Program-made: the position numbers and the translations under genes
In this document: positions 7,947-14,872 of the stretch, piece by piece
How the letters are laid out: each line of letters opens with the position of its first letter
Numbering within the stretch: position 1 is the first letter of the stretch
The notes under the pieces: model-generated
Told to the model about the DNA's origin: nothing
Databases searched by the model: none
What the model saw: only the letters and a program-made list of their open reading frames with translations
Source: an uncultured Oscillospiraceae bacterium
GTDB lineage: Bacteria > Bacillota > Clostridia > Oscillospirales > Oscillospiraceae
Assembly: GCA_900764755.1 (NCBI GenBank)
Contig: CAAFPE010000129.1
Location: 1-16,511, forward strand
Direction of reading: 5' to 3'
DNA: 16,511 bases

Positions 7947-7993
7947 GTCAGTCCCTCTCTCATCTTTCGTGGTATCCGATGGAAATCGAACCT

Positions 7994-8023
7994 ATTATAG
8001 CCGATGGGCGGGGGAAATGTCCA
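7994..8023 (-). promoter_or_regulatory. thiI promoter
   Basis: The minus strand has a perfect -10 TATAAT (7994-7999), an 18-base spacer and a -35 TGGACA (8018-8023), five of six matches to consensus. The predicted 5' leader is about 40 nt. The -10 context GCTATAATAGG is identical over 11 bases to the minus-strand -10 of the small gene at 8051-8296. Confidence 0.8.
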
Positions 8024-8050
8024 GAAGAAACGGGGAGAAAAGTGAGACCG

Positions 8051-8296
8051 CTAGAAATCATGCCTGGATCCGCAGCCGGAACCAAGATCTTCGAACACCT
8101 GGACGATGGCCTCAATTTTTTGAAAGCACTCAGGGTCGGACAGGGCATCATCCTGTAATATACCACGGATCTGGCACAGCGCCTGATAGCTGGCTGATTC
8201 CAGCAGATCCTGGGCTGTGAGCGCCAGACCCGGAAAGGAGACGGCGATCTGCCGACTCTCAAGCAGCTTGGACAGCAGTTCCACTGCAAACTCCAT
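8051..8296 (-). CDS. Small protein of unknown function, divergent from an Xre-type regulator
   Basis: This 81-residue acidic, probably helical protein (MEFAVELLSKLL at the start, GSRHDF at the end) is not recognised. It has no signal peptide, membrane segment or known motif; Cys occurs at three places (CQIRG, PECFQ, GCGSRH). Coding status is supported by an ATG with AGGAG 9 bases upstream (8306-8310), a consensus -10 just beyond it (8340-8345) and a natural place opposite the regulator at 8406. The stop is TAG, 28 bases before the thiI -35, and no terminator lies between, so readthrough into thiI is possible. It may be a partner, target or antagonist of the divergent regulator; this is inferred from position only. 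Confidence 0.7.
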   Translation of the reverse strand: MEFAVELLSKLLESRQIAVSFPGLALTAQDLLESASYQALCQIRGILQDDALSDPECFQKIEAIVQVFEDLGSGCGSRHDF

Positions 8297-8315
8297 GGGA
8301 AATCGCTCCTTTTTT

Positions 8316-8345
8316 TATAATAGGACCAGAACTGGTCCTATTATA
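8316..8345. promoter_or_regulatory. Perfect 14-bp inverted-repeat operator with overlapping divergent -10 boxes
   Basis: The left arm TATAATAGGACCAG (8316-8329) and right arm CTGGTCCTATTATA (8332-8345) are perfect complements separated by AA. Each arm carries TATAAT, on the plus strand at 8316-8321 and on the minus strand at 8340-8345. The minus box has a weak -35 (TTTATT, 8363-8368) at 17 bases and would transcribe the small gene from about 8333; the plus box has no recognisable -35. A dimeric repressor bound here would cover both -10 regions. The natural candidate is the Xre-type protein encoded at 8406. Confidence 0.8.
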
Positions 8346-8405
8346 GCATCGCTTTTCCATAAAATAAAGGAGAAGATTTGATGGGATAGAGGCAGGTGAC
8401 CGTGG

Positions 8406-8651
8406 GTGGGGGAGCAGAAGATCAAACAGGACCAGATCCGGATCGGCGAAAACATCCGCCGTCTCCGGCTGGAGCGGGGACTGGGGCAGACGGAGATGGC
8501 CCGGAAACTCCAGCTTGCCGGTGTGGAGATGACCCGGGAGACCTTGGTGAAGATCGAACGGGGGACACAGCATATCACGGCCAGCCAGCTACGGGGGATC
8601 CGGGACCTGCTGGGCACGACCTATGATATATTATTGAAGGAAACCCCTTGA
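8406..8651 (+). CDS. Xre/Cro-type helix-turn-helix transcriptional regulator
   Basis: The 81-residue protein is essentially one HTH_3 domain. IGENIRRLRLERGLGQTEMARKL (about 13-35) forms helices 1-2, and MTRETLVKIERG (42-53) holds the recognition helix and the conserved ERG turn. LRGIRDLLG (62-70) is the last helix. No effector domain follows, so it is a Cro-like DNA binder, probably dimeric. The start is GTG at 8406 with AGGTG 7 bases upstream; this frame has no in-frame ATG ahead of the domain. A stronger AAAGGAG site at 8366-8372 instead leads to ATG GGA TAG at 8381. The TGA stop lies inside the 5' arm of its own terminator. It is divergent from the small gene, with the palindromic operator between them, and is probably autoregulated. 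Confidence 0.88.
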   Translation: MGEQKIKQDQIRIGENIRRLRLERGLGQTEMARKLQLAGVEMTRETLVKIERGTQHITASQLRGIRDLLGTTYDILLKETP

Positions 8652-8682
8652 ACCTGCGGATGCCGCGGTTCAAGGGGTTTTT
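8641..8682. terminator. Strong bidirectional terminator between the regulator and comM
   Basis: AAACCCCTTGAACC (8641-8654) pairs with GGTTCAAGGGGTTT (8667-8680). The stem continues as GCGG/CCGC past one bulged T to an ATG loop, about 18 bp in all. TTTTT ends the plus strand copy; the AAA at the left arm gives a short T run for minus-strand transcripts, so it may serve both the regulator and the convergent comM. The regulator's stop codon (8649-8651) is inside the left arm. Confidence 0.9.
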
Positions 8683-8790
8683 GCTGTCATTTGCCAGGGA
8701 GCAGGGCGGAGGCGTTCCGGACTCCGGGATTGAAACGCGCTTTTTGGCCTGCGGGACTCCAGTACCCGGCGGCTGGGCGGCGGGGGAAGG

Positions 8791-10299
8791 CTAGCGGCGC
8801 AAATACTCCGGCGGGCGGTATTGCAGGGCCTCGGCCAGGTGCTGGGGCTGGATGTCCGGGGAGCCGTCCAGGTCGGCGATGGTCCGGGCCACCCGGCGGA
8901 TGCGGTCATAGCTGCGGGCGGTGAGCCCCATTCGGGCGAAGGCCCCACGCATGATCTTCTGGCAGGGGTCGTCCAGGGTGCAGAACCGCTCCAGGGCGGA
9001 CGGGTCCATCTGGGCGCTGCACCGACAGCCCTCCCGACGGTTCTGGACCGCCCGGGCACGATCCACCCGCTCTTTCACCGCGGCGGAGGACTCCCCGGGC
9101 TCCCGCTGGGCCAGTTCCTCGAAGTCCAGGGCGTCCACCTCCACAAACAGATCGATGCGGTCCAGAAGGGGGCCGGACAGGCGGGAGAGATACCTCTGCA
9201 CCTCGTTTTCCGTACAGCGGCACCGGCCGGAGGGGTGGCCGTACCAGCCGCATTTACAGGGGTTCATGGCACACACCAGCATAAAGCGGCTGGGGTAGGT
9301 CACAGAGCCGGAGGCCCGGGAGATCTGCACCTGTCCGTCCTCCAGGGGCTGGCGGAGCACCTCCAGCACGTCCTTTTGAAACTCCGGCAGCTCGTCCAGG
9401 AACAGGACCCCGTTGTGGGCCAGGGAGATCTCGCCGGGGCGGGGGTTGGCCCCGCCGCCGGACATCCCCACGGCAGAGATGCTGTGGTGGGGGGAGCGGA
9501 AGGGGCGGCGGGTAATGAGGGGGTGTCTGGGGTCAGTCAGCCCCAGAACTGAATGGATCTGGGTGACCTCCAGGGCCTCCTCCCGGGTCAGATCGGGTAG
9601 GATAGAGGGCAGGCGCTTGGCCAGCATGGATTTGCCGGAGCCCGGCGGCCCCACCATTAAAATGTTGTGGCTGCCCGCGGCGGCGATCTCCAGAGCACGC
9701 TTCACCGGGGCCTGCCCCTTCACCTGGGCGAAGTCGGGGCCGGGCTCCGGCTCCCAGGCTCCCTCCCAGCGGGGGGCGGGGGAGATGGGCTCTTCCCCGG
9801 TGAAGTGGCGTACCAGCTGGGGGACGTCGGCCACAGGATAGACCTCCGGCCCGCCGGCCAGGGTGGCCTCGGCGGCGTTTTCCCGGGGGACGAAGAGCCT
9901 TCGGATGCCCAGTTCCCTGGCGGCCAGGGCCATGGGCAGCATCCCAGCACAGGGGCGCAGCTGCCCGGCCAGGGAGAGTTCACCCAGAAAGGCGCAGCCC
10001 TCCTCCCGGAGCCTCAGCTGCCCCCCGGCGGCCAGCAGCCCCACCAGGATGGGAAGGTCGTACAGGGTGCCCAGCTTCTTCACGTGGGCGGGGGCCAGGT
10101 TGACGGTGATCCGGCTGACCGGGAAGGTGAAGCCGCAGTTTTTGATGGCGGAGCGTACCCGCTCCCGGGCCTCGTTCACCGCCGTGTCCGGCAGGCCGAC
10201 GATGGTGAAGGCGGGCAGGCCGCCGGACAGGTCGCACTCCACTGACACTGGATAGCCCGTGATGCCGTGGAGCCCGAGAGATTGGACAGGATAGACCAT
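8791..10299 (-). CDS. comM: YifB/ComM family Mg-chelatase-like AAA+ ATPase
   Basis: The 502-residue protein is a full-length member of the YifB/ComM family. ComM of gamma-proteobacteria is a hexameric helicase that extends branch migration during natural transformation; the role in Firmicutes is less clear. It has the N-terminal Lon-like ChlI domain (about 20-165), Walker A GPPGSGKS at 217-224, Walker B VLFLDEL at 298-304 and SGPLLDRIDLFVE at about 375-387. The Cys-rich NPCKCGWYGHPSGRCRCT at about 346-363 is a likely metal site, followed by the C-terminal helical domain ending at YRPPEYLRR. The ATG start has AGGAGG 9 bases upstream (10309-10314). The promoter is at 10414-10442. It converges with the regulator gene and diverges from PFOR. 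Confidence 0.95.
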   Translation of the reverse strand: MVYPVQSLGLHGITGYPVSVECDLSGGLPAFTIVGLPDTAVNEARERVRSAIKNCGFTFPVSRITVNLAPAHVKKLGTLYDLPILVGLLAAGGQLRLREEGCAFLGELSLAGQLRPCAGMLPMALAARELGIRRLFVPRENAAEATLAGGPEVYPVADVPQLVRHFTGEEPISPAPRWEGAWEPEPGPDFAQVKGQAPVKRALEIAAAGSHNILMVGPPGSGKSMLAKRLPSILPDLTREEALEVTQIHSVLGLTDPRHPLITRRPFRSPHHSISAVGMSGGGANPRPGEISLAHNGVLFLDELPEFQKDVLEVLRQPLEDGQVQISRASGSVTYPSRFMLVCAMNPCKCGWYGHPSGRCRCTENEVQRYLSRLSGPLLDRIDLFVEVDALDFEELAQREPGESSAAVKERVDRARAVQNRREGCRCSAQMDPSALERFCTLDDPCQKIMRGAFARMGLTARSYDRIRRVARTIADLDGSPDIQPQHLAEALQYRPPEYLRR

Positions 10300-10413
10300 G
10301 GGAGAGAGCCTCCTCGACCGGTTAGGGTCAATAAGTGATTTGGGATGAAAGTCCCGGGCCAGATCCCGGAAAAGCAGGGGAGCGTTGGGAAAACAGAGCC
10401 CAGATTTGTACTC

Positions 10414-10442
10414 ATTGTAAGCTTTTGCAAGAATTATTGCAA
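10414..10442 (-). promoter_or_regulatory. comM promoter
   Basis: Minus strand -35 TTGCAA (10437-10442), spacer of exactly 17, -10 TACAAT (10414-10419). It predicts a leader of about 108 nt before the comM ATG. The region carries two TTGCAA copies (10425-10430 and 10437-10442), the second being the -35, which leaves room for a binding site. Confidence 0.65.
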
Positions 10443-10494
10443 TAGGAACCGGTATTTTTGTGTATAAAAAGAATAAAAAAACCCGTCGAATGAA

Positions 10495-10523
10495 TTTACA
10501 AGTGGTACAAAAAGTGATAAACT
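10495..10523 (+). promoter_or_regulatory. PFOR (nifJ) promoter
   Basis: -35 TTTACA (10495-10500), a 17-base spacer and an extended -10, TGA followed by TAAACT (10518-10523). Transcription would start near 10530, giving a leader of about 210 nt. Other AT-rich boxes nearer the gene (TAAAAT at 10649-10654, TATAAA at 10600-10605) lack a correctly spaced -35. Confidence 0.65.
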
Positions 10524-10544
10524 AAAGGACGCCAAGAAGATCCA

Positions 10545-10605
10545 ACCGCTCCCACCTGCCCGGGAGCGGTGCTGTCATGTGATTTTATAAGTGAATGCTT
10601 ATAAA
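10545..10605 (+). promoter_or_regulatory. Two inverted repeats in the PFOR leader
   Basis: A 9-bp stem ACCGCTCCC/GGGAGCGGT (10545-10553 and 10562-10570) with an 8-base loop is followed by an 8-bp AT-rich repeat TTTATAAG-N6-CTTATAAA (10584-10591 and 10598-10605). Both lie inside the predicted 5' leader. The first resembles an RNA hairpin without a T tract; the second could be an operator or a second hairpin. The remaining bases to 10740 show no other clear element apart from the AGGG ribosome site at 10731-10734. Confidence 0.45.
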
Positions 10606-10740
10606 GATCATAACCATTTCCGACATGGGCTTTTTGACGGAAAGACAGTAAAATAGGGCAGAGAACCGTCCGGAGGAGAGGGTCTGTGGGCCTTGTCCTC
10701 TGTACAGTATCATTGATTAAGGAAGAAAGTAGGGAACTCT

Positions 10741-13700
10741 ATGGCAAGAAAGTTCAAAACCATGGACGGCAACAACGCTGCTGCATACGTCAGCTATGCG
10801 TTCACTGAGGTAGCCGGCATCTACCCCATCACCCCGTCCAGCCCCATGGCCGACTATGTGGACCAGTGGGCCGCCCAGGGCCAGAAGAATATCTTCGGCA
10901 CCACCGTGAAGGTCATTGAGATGCAGTCTGAGGCCGGTGCGGCTGGTACCGTCCACGGCTCCCTGGCCGCCGGTGCCCTGACCACCACCTATACCGCCTC
11001 CCAGGGCCTGCTGCTGATGATCCCCAATATGTACAAGATCGCCGGCGAGCTGCTGCCCTGCGTGTTCCACGTCTCCGCCCGTACCGTGGCCGCCCAGTCC
11101 CTGAACATCTTCGGCGACCACTCCGACGTGATGGCCTGCCGCCAGACCGGCTTTGCCATGCTGGCCGAGGGCAACGTGCAGGAGGTCATGGACCTGGCCC
11201 CTGTGGCCCACCTGTCCGCCATCAAGGGCCGCGTCCCCTTCATTAACTTCTTCGACGGCTTCCGTACCTCTCACGAGATCCAGAAGGTCGCCATCTGGGA
11301 CTACAAGGATCTGGCCGAGATGGTGGACATGGACGCTGTGGAGGCCTTCCGCAAGCGCGCTCTGAACCCCGAGCACCCCACCATGCGCGGCTCCCACGAG
11401 AACGGCGACATCTTCTTCCAGCACCGCGAGGCCTCCAACAAGTACTACGATGCTCTGCCTGAGATCGTCGAGGAGTACATGGGCAAGGTCAACGCCAAGC
11501 TGGGCACCGACTATCAGCTGTTCAACTACTACGGCGCTGCCGACGCGGACCGCGTCATCATCGCCATGGGCTCCATCTGCGACGTGGCTGAGGAGGTCAT
11601 CGACTATCTGAACGCACACGGCGAGAAGGTCGGCCTGGTGAAGGTCCGCCTGTACCGCCCCTTCCGCGCGGACAAGCTGCTTGCCGCCATCCCCGCCACC
11701 GCCAAGAAGATCGCAGTCCTGGACCGCACCAAGGAGCCCGGCGCTCTGGGCGATCCTCTGTACCTGGACGTGATCACCGCTCTGGCCGGCGCCGGCATCA
11801 CCGACAAGACCGTGGTGGCTGGCCGTTACGGCCTGGGTTCCAAGGATACGCCTCCCAAGAGCGTGTTCGCCGTGTATGAGAACCTGGCTCAGGACGCTCC
11901 CAAGAACCACTTCACCATGGGCATCGTGGACGATGTCACCAACACCTCCCTGGTGGAGAAGGACGCCCCCAACACTGCCGCGGAAGGCACCATCGAGTGC
12001 AAGTTCTGGGGCCTGGGCGGCGACGGCACCGTGGGCGCCAACAAGAACTCCATCAAGATCATCGGCGACCACACCGACAAGTATGTTCAGGCGTACTTCC
12101 AGTACGACTCCAAGAAGACCGGCGGCGTGACCATCAGCCACCTGCGCTTCGGCGATCACCCCATCCGCAGCCCCTACTATATCAACAAGGCTGACTTCGT
12201 GGCCTGCCACAACCCCTCCTACATTGTGAAGGGCTTCCCCATGGTCCGCGATGTCAAGCCCGGCGGCACCTTCCTGATCAACTGCCAGTGGTCTGACGCC
12301 GATCTGGAGAAGCATATGCCCGCCGAGGCCAAGCGCTACATCGCCGCCAACAACATCCAGGTCTATACTCTGGACGCCATTGACCTGGCTGCCCGCATCG
12401 GCATGGGCAAGCGCACCAACACCATCCTTCAGTCTGCCTTCTTCTCCCTGGCCAAGGTCATGCCCCAGGAGGAGGCCATCCAGTATATGAAGGACGCCGC
12501 CACCCACTCCTACCTGAAGAAGGGCCAGGACGTGGTGGATATGAACCACAAGGCCATCGACGCCGGCGCCACCGCCTACAAGAAGTTCGAGGTCCCCGCT
12601 TCCTGGGCCACCGCCGAGGACGTGAAGAAGGAGAGCGGCCACACCGGTCCCGCCAAGCTGGTGGACATGGTCAACAAGATCCTGGATCCTGTGGACCGCA
12701 TGGACGGCGACAGCCTGCCTGTCTCCGCCTTCGAGGCCCATGTGGACGGTACCTTCGAGCTGGGCGCTGCCGCCTATGAGAAGCGCGGCGTGGCTGTGTC
12801 CGTCCCCGCCTGGGACTCCACCAAGTGCATCCAGTGCAACCAGTGCTCCTTCGTCTGCCCCCACGCCACCATCCGTCCCTACGCTCTGACCGAGGAGGAG
12901 GCCAAGAACGCCCCCGAGGCCGCCAAGATCGTGGACATCAAGGCCGGCAAGGGCAAGGGCGTTTACAAGTTCGCCATCGCGGTCAGCCCCCTGGACTGCA
13001 TGGGCTGCGGCGTGTGTGCCAAGATCTGCCCTGTGGGCGCCCTGACTATGGTGCCTCAGGAGCAGGAGGCCGCCCAGCAGGACGTGTTCAACTACATGGT
13101 GGCCAACATCGCCGCCAAGGAGGATGTGGCCGACCTGACTGTGAAGGGCAGCCAGTTCAAGAAGCCTCTGCTGGAGTTCTCCGGCTCCTGCGCCGGCTGC
13201 GCCGAGACCTCTTATGCCCGCCTCATCACCCAGCTGTTCGGCGACCGGATGTATATCTCCAACGCCACCGGCTGTTCCTCCATCTGGGGCGGTCCCGCCG
13301 CGACCTCTCCCTATGCCACCACGGCTGAGGGCAAGGGTCCCGCCTGGGCCAACTCCCTGTTCGAGGACAACGCCGAGCACGGCCTGGGTATGTATCTGGG
13401 CCAGAAGGCCATCCGTGAGCGCCTGATCGCTCAGATCAAGGGTATGGCCGAGTCTGACAAGGCCAGCGAGTCCTTCAAGGCTGCCTTCCAGGCCTTCCTG
13501 GACACCAAGGATGACAGCACCGCCAACGCTCCCGCTGCCAAGGCTCTGATCGCCGAGCTGGAGAAGGCCGCCGCTGAGGGCTGCCCTGTGGCTCCCGCTG
13601 TCCTGGCTGAGAAGGAGTACCTGTCCAAGAAGTCCGTGTGGATCTTCGGCGGCGACGGCTGGGCCTATGACATCGGCTTCGGCGGTGTGGACCATGTCCT

Positions 13701-14286
13701 GGCCTCCGGTGAGGATGTCAACGTCTTCGTGTTCGACACCGAGGTGTACTCCAACACCGGCGGACAGGCCTCCAAGGCATCCAACATCGGCCAGGTGGCT
13801 CAGTTCGCCGCTGCCGGTAAGACCATCGCCAAGAAGAGCCTGGCGGAGATCGCCATGACCTATGGTTATGTGTACGTGGCCCAGGTGGCTATGGGCGCCA
13901 ACATGAACCAGACCCTGAAGGCTATTGCCGAGGCTGAGGCTTATCATGGCCCCTCCCTGATCATCGGCTATGCTCCCTGTGAGATGCACAGCATCAAGGG
14001 CGGCATGACCAACTGCCAGTCTGAGATGAAGAAGGCTGTGGAGTGCGGTTACTGGAACCTGTTCCGGTTCAACCCCGCTCTGAAGGCCGAGGGCAAGAAC
14101 CCCTTCACCCTGGACAGCAAGGCTCCCGCCGGCGGCTATCAGGAGTTCCTGATGAACGAGGCCCGTTACTCCAGCCTGACCCGCTCCTTCCCTGACCGCG
14201 CCAAGGAGCTCTTCGCTCTGAACGAGGAGACCGCCAAGGCCCGCTATGAGAAGCTGCTGCGTCTCCAGAAGATGTACGAGGCCTGA
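10741..14286 (+). CDS. nifJ: Pyruvate:ferredoxin (flavodoxin) oxidoreductase
   Basis: This TPP- and Fe-S-dependent enzyme converts pyruvate and CoA to acetyl-CoA and CO2 while reducing ferredoxin, the core step of anaerobic pyruvate use in clostridia. At 1181 residues it is the complete single-chain form. Domain I carries YPITPSSP with Thr31, Glu64 in EMQSEAGA and Arg114 in HVSARTV, the positions known to be catalytic in Desulfovibrio africanus PFOR. The two-[4Fe-4S] ferredoxin domain has Cys696/699/702/706 and Cys753/756/759/763. The C-terminal TPP domain has the proximal-cluster cysteines Cys817/820/845/1080 and GDGWAYDIG. All ligands are present. ATG start, AGGG 6 bases upstream. Codon use is extremely biased toward C- and G-ending codons, as expected for a highly expressed enzyme. 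It has its own promoter and a strong terminator. Confidence 0.98.
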   Translation: MARKFKTMDGNNAAAYVSYAFTEVAGIYPITPSSPMADYVDQWAAQGQKNIFGTTVKVIEMQSEAGAAGTVHGSLAAGALTTTYTASQGLLLMIPNMYKIAGELLPCVFHVSARTVAAQSLNIFGDHSDVMACRQTGFAMLAEGNVQEVMDLAPVAHLSAIKGRVPFINFFDGFRTSHEIQKVAIWDYKDLAEMVDMDAVEAFRKRALNPEHPTMRGSHENGDIFFQHREASNKYYDALPEIVEEYMGKVNAKLGTDYQLFNYYGAADADRVIIAMGSICDVAEEVIDYLNAHGEKVGLVKVRLYRPFRADKLLAAIPATAKKIAVLDRTKEPGALGDPLYLDVITALAGAGITDKTVVAGRYGLGSKDTPPKSVFAVYENLAQDAPKNHFTMGIVDDVTNTSLVEKDAPNTAAEGTIECKFWGLGGDGTVGANKNSIKIIGDHTDKYVQAYFQYDSKKTGGVTISHLRFGDHPIRSPYYINKADFVACHNPSYIVKGFPMVRDVKPGGTFLINCQWSDADLEKHMPAEAKRYIAANNIQVYTLDAIDLAARIGMGKRTNTILQSAFFSLAKVMPQEEAIQYMKDAATHSYLKKGQDVVDMNHKAIDAGATAYKKFEVPASWATAEDVKKESGHTGPAKLVDMVNKILDPVDRMDGDSLPVSAFEAHVDGTFELGAAAYEKRGVAVSVPAWDSTKCIQCNQCSFVCPHATIRPYALTEEEAKNAPEAAKIVDIKAGKGKGVYKFAIAVSPLDCMGCGVCAKICPVGALTMVPQEQEAAQQDVFNYMVANIAAKEDVADLTVKGSQFKKPLLEFSGSCAGCAETSYARLITQLFGDRMYISNATGCSSIWGGPAATSPYATTAEGKGPAWANSLFEDNAEHGLGMYLGQKAIRERLIAQIKGMAESDKASESFKAAFQAFLDTKDDSTANAPAAKALIAELEKAAAEGCPVAPAVLAEKEYLSKKSVWIFGGDGWAYDIGFGGVDHVLASGEDVNVFVFDTEVYSNTGGQASKASNIGQVAQFAAAGKTIAKKSLAEIAMTYGYVYVAQVAMGANMNQTLKAIAEAEAYHGPSLIIGYAPCEMHSIKGGMTNCQSEMKKAVECGYWNLFRFNPALKAEGKNPFTLDSKAPAGGYQEFLMNEARYSSLTRSFPDRAKELFALNEETAKARYEKLLRLQKMYEA

Positions 14287-14317
14287 TTTCGGCCTGTGCC
14301 TGAGATCAAACCCGAAT

Positions 14318-14353
14318 AAAACCGGGGCGGATGTGTTCCGCCCCGGTTTTTTT
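14318..14353 (+). terminator. Intrinsic terminator of PFOR
   Basis: AAAACCGGGGCGG (14318-14330) pairs over 13 bp with CCGCCCCGGTTTT (14338-14350) around a 7-base loop, and seven Ts run from 14347 to 14353. It lies 31 bases after the PFOR stop. Confidence 0.95.
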
Positions 14354-14473
14354 GTGGTCATAATGGGGCGTGGGATGGTGTGTGACCTGTGACCAACAAG
14401 TACTCCAGAGGTTTCCCGGAAATAGGCCCAGAATCGCAGAAGTCGGTATGACTGTTTCAGAACGGTTATCTGT
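14354..14473. other. Intergenic spacer between the PFOR terminator and the GGDEF promoter
   Basis: I see no gene, repeat or clear site here. Base composition begins to fall below that of the PFOR gene in this stretch. Confidence 0.5.
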
Positions 14474-14501
14474 TTGACATCCGATCAGTAGATGTTATAA
14501 T
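14474..14501 (+). promoter_or_regulatory. Consensus promoter upstream of the GGDEF genes
   Basis: Both hexamers are perfect: TTGACA (14474-14479) and TATAAT (14496-14501), with a 16-base spacer. The start would be near 14508, which leaves about 365 nt before the ATG at 14873. It is the strongest-looking promoter in the window. Confidence 0.88.
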
Positions 14502-14508
14502 GAAAACA

Positions 14509-14740
14509 GAGAGGGTGGAGCGGAAACAGCTGAGTGCACGAACTCCATGAGATGCTGGGAGTGGACTGTCTGATTTTGAACCGTCAAAGAACGGACATCG
14601 AAGAGTCCCGTGATGACAGGAAGCACGTGATGGCACCTAATTTTTGATCACGGCCGGCGATTTTTGCAAGGACCTTGGGCATCAGGACCAGGATGCGCTT
14701 TGGAAGGCACAGCGATGCGGTCCGAGCTTGCAACCCTCTC
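14509..14740 (+). ncRNA. Candidate structured leader RNA of unknown class
   Basis: The transcript 5' end, GAGAGGG (14509-14515), can pair with CCCTCTC (14734-14740) as a closing helix. Inside it, compatible helices abut one another: ACTCC/GGAGT (14542-14546, 14558-14562); GGAC/GTCC and TGTC/GACA (14563-14570 with 14594-14597 and 14605-14608) enclosing TTTGA/TCAAA (14575-14588); CGTGAT/ATCACG (14609-14614, 14647-14652); and TTGCAAG/CTTGCAA (14664-14670, 14727-14733) extended by GACC/GGTC and enclosing GCATC/GATGC. A second CGTGAT copy (14626-14631) competes for the same ATCACG. It matches no riboswitch I know: I see neither a c-di-GMP-I core nor a T-box. It may be a cis-acting leader or a separate RNA. 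The pairings are seen by eye; no covariation or energy calculation was possible. Confidence 0.45.
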
Positions 14741-14751
14741 CCAGAATATGA

Positions 14752-14812
14752 ATGCGTTGATTTGTTTCAGTCGGATGGCCAGAGAGGTTGATCGGAACCT
14801 CACAAATAGCAT
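14752..14812 (+). promoter_or_regulatory. Second structured arm of the leader, before the GGDEF start
   Basis: ATGC (14752-14755) pairs with GCAT (14809-14812), ATTTGT (14760-14765) with ACAAAT (14802-14807) and GAGGTT (14784-14789) with AACCTC (14796-14801). The last two helices abut on the 3' side, and an 18-base bulge (14766-14783) faces them. It lies between the larger structure and the ribosome binding site AGGAG at 14857-14861. Confidence 0.4.
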
Positions 14813-14872
14813 CGACTCTTTGACATGAGCGATAGACGTGAGAACTAAGAGAGTGCAGGAGTGACCACAATT

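Noticed and set aside
10717..14361. A 1214-codon open frame on the minus strand covering all of PFOR
   Set aside because: It is a product of the extreme codon bias of PFOR, which rarely produces stops in the opposite frame; it runs through the PFOR terminator and promoter side and resembles no protein family.
14626..14645. TGGCACC followed by TTTTT, reminiscent of a T-box antiterminator
   Set aside because: There is no specifier stem or conserved stem I motif, no complete terminator, and the downstream gene is not an amino-acid gene.
14679..14722. CAGGACC and GGAAGGCACAGC, loosely like the SRP RNA tip
   Set aside because: The GGAA element and its flanking asymmetric loop are not in the correct relative positions, and the rest of the RNA does not fit.
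14682..14870. A 62-codon minus-strand frame in the GGDEF leader
   Set aside because: There is no convincing ribosome site or promoter, it overlaps the structured leader and the GGDEF ribosome site, and its composition is not protein-like.
14509..14872. c-di-GMP riboswitch, expected before some GGDEF genes
   Set aside because: I could not find the conserved class I core or the class II pseudoknot pattern; a covariance-model scan would be decisive.
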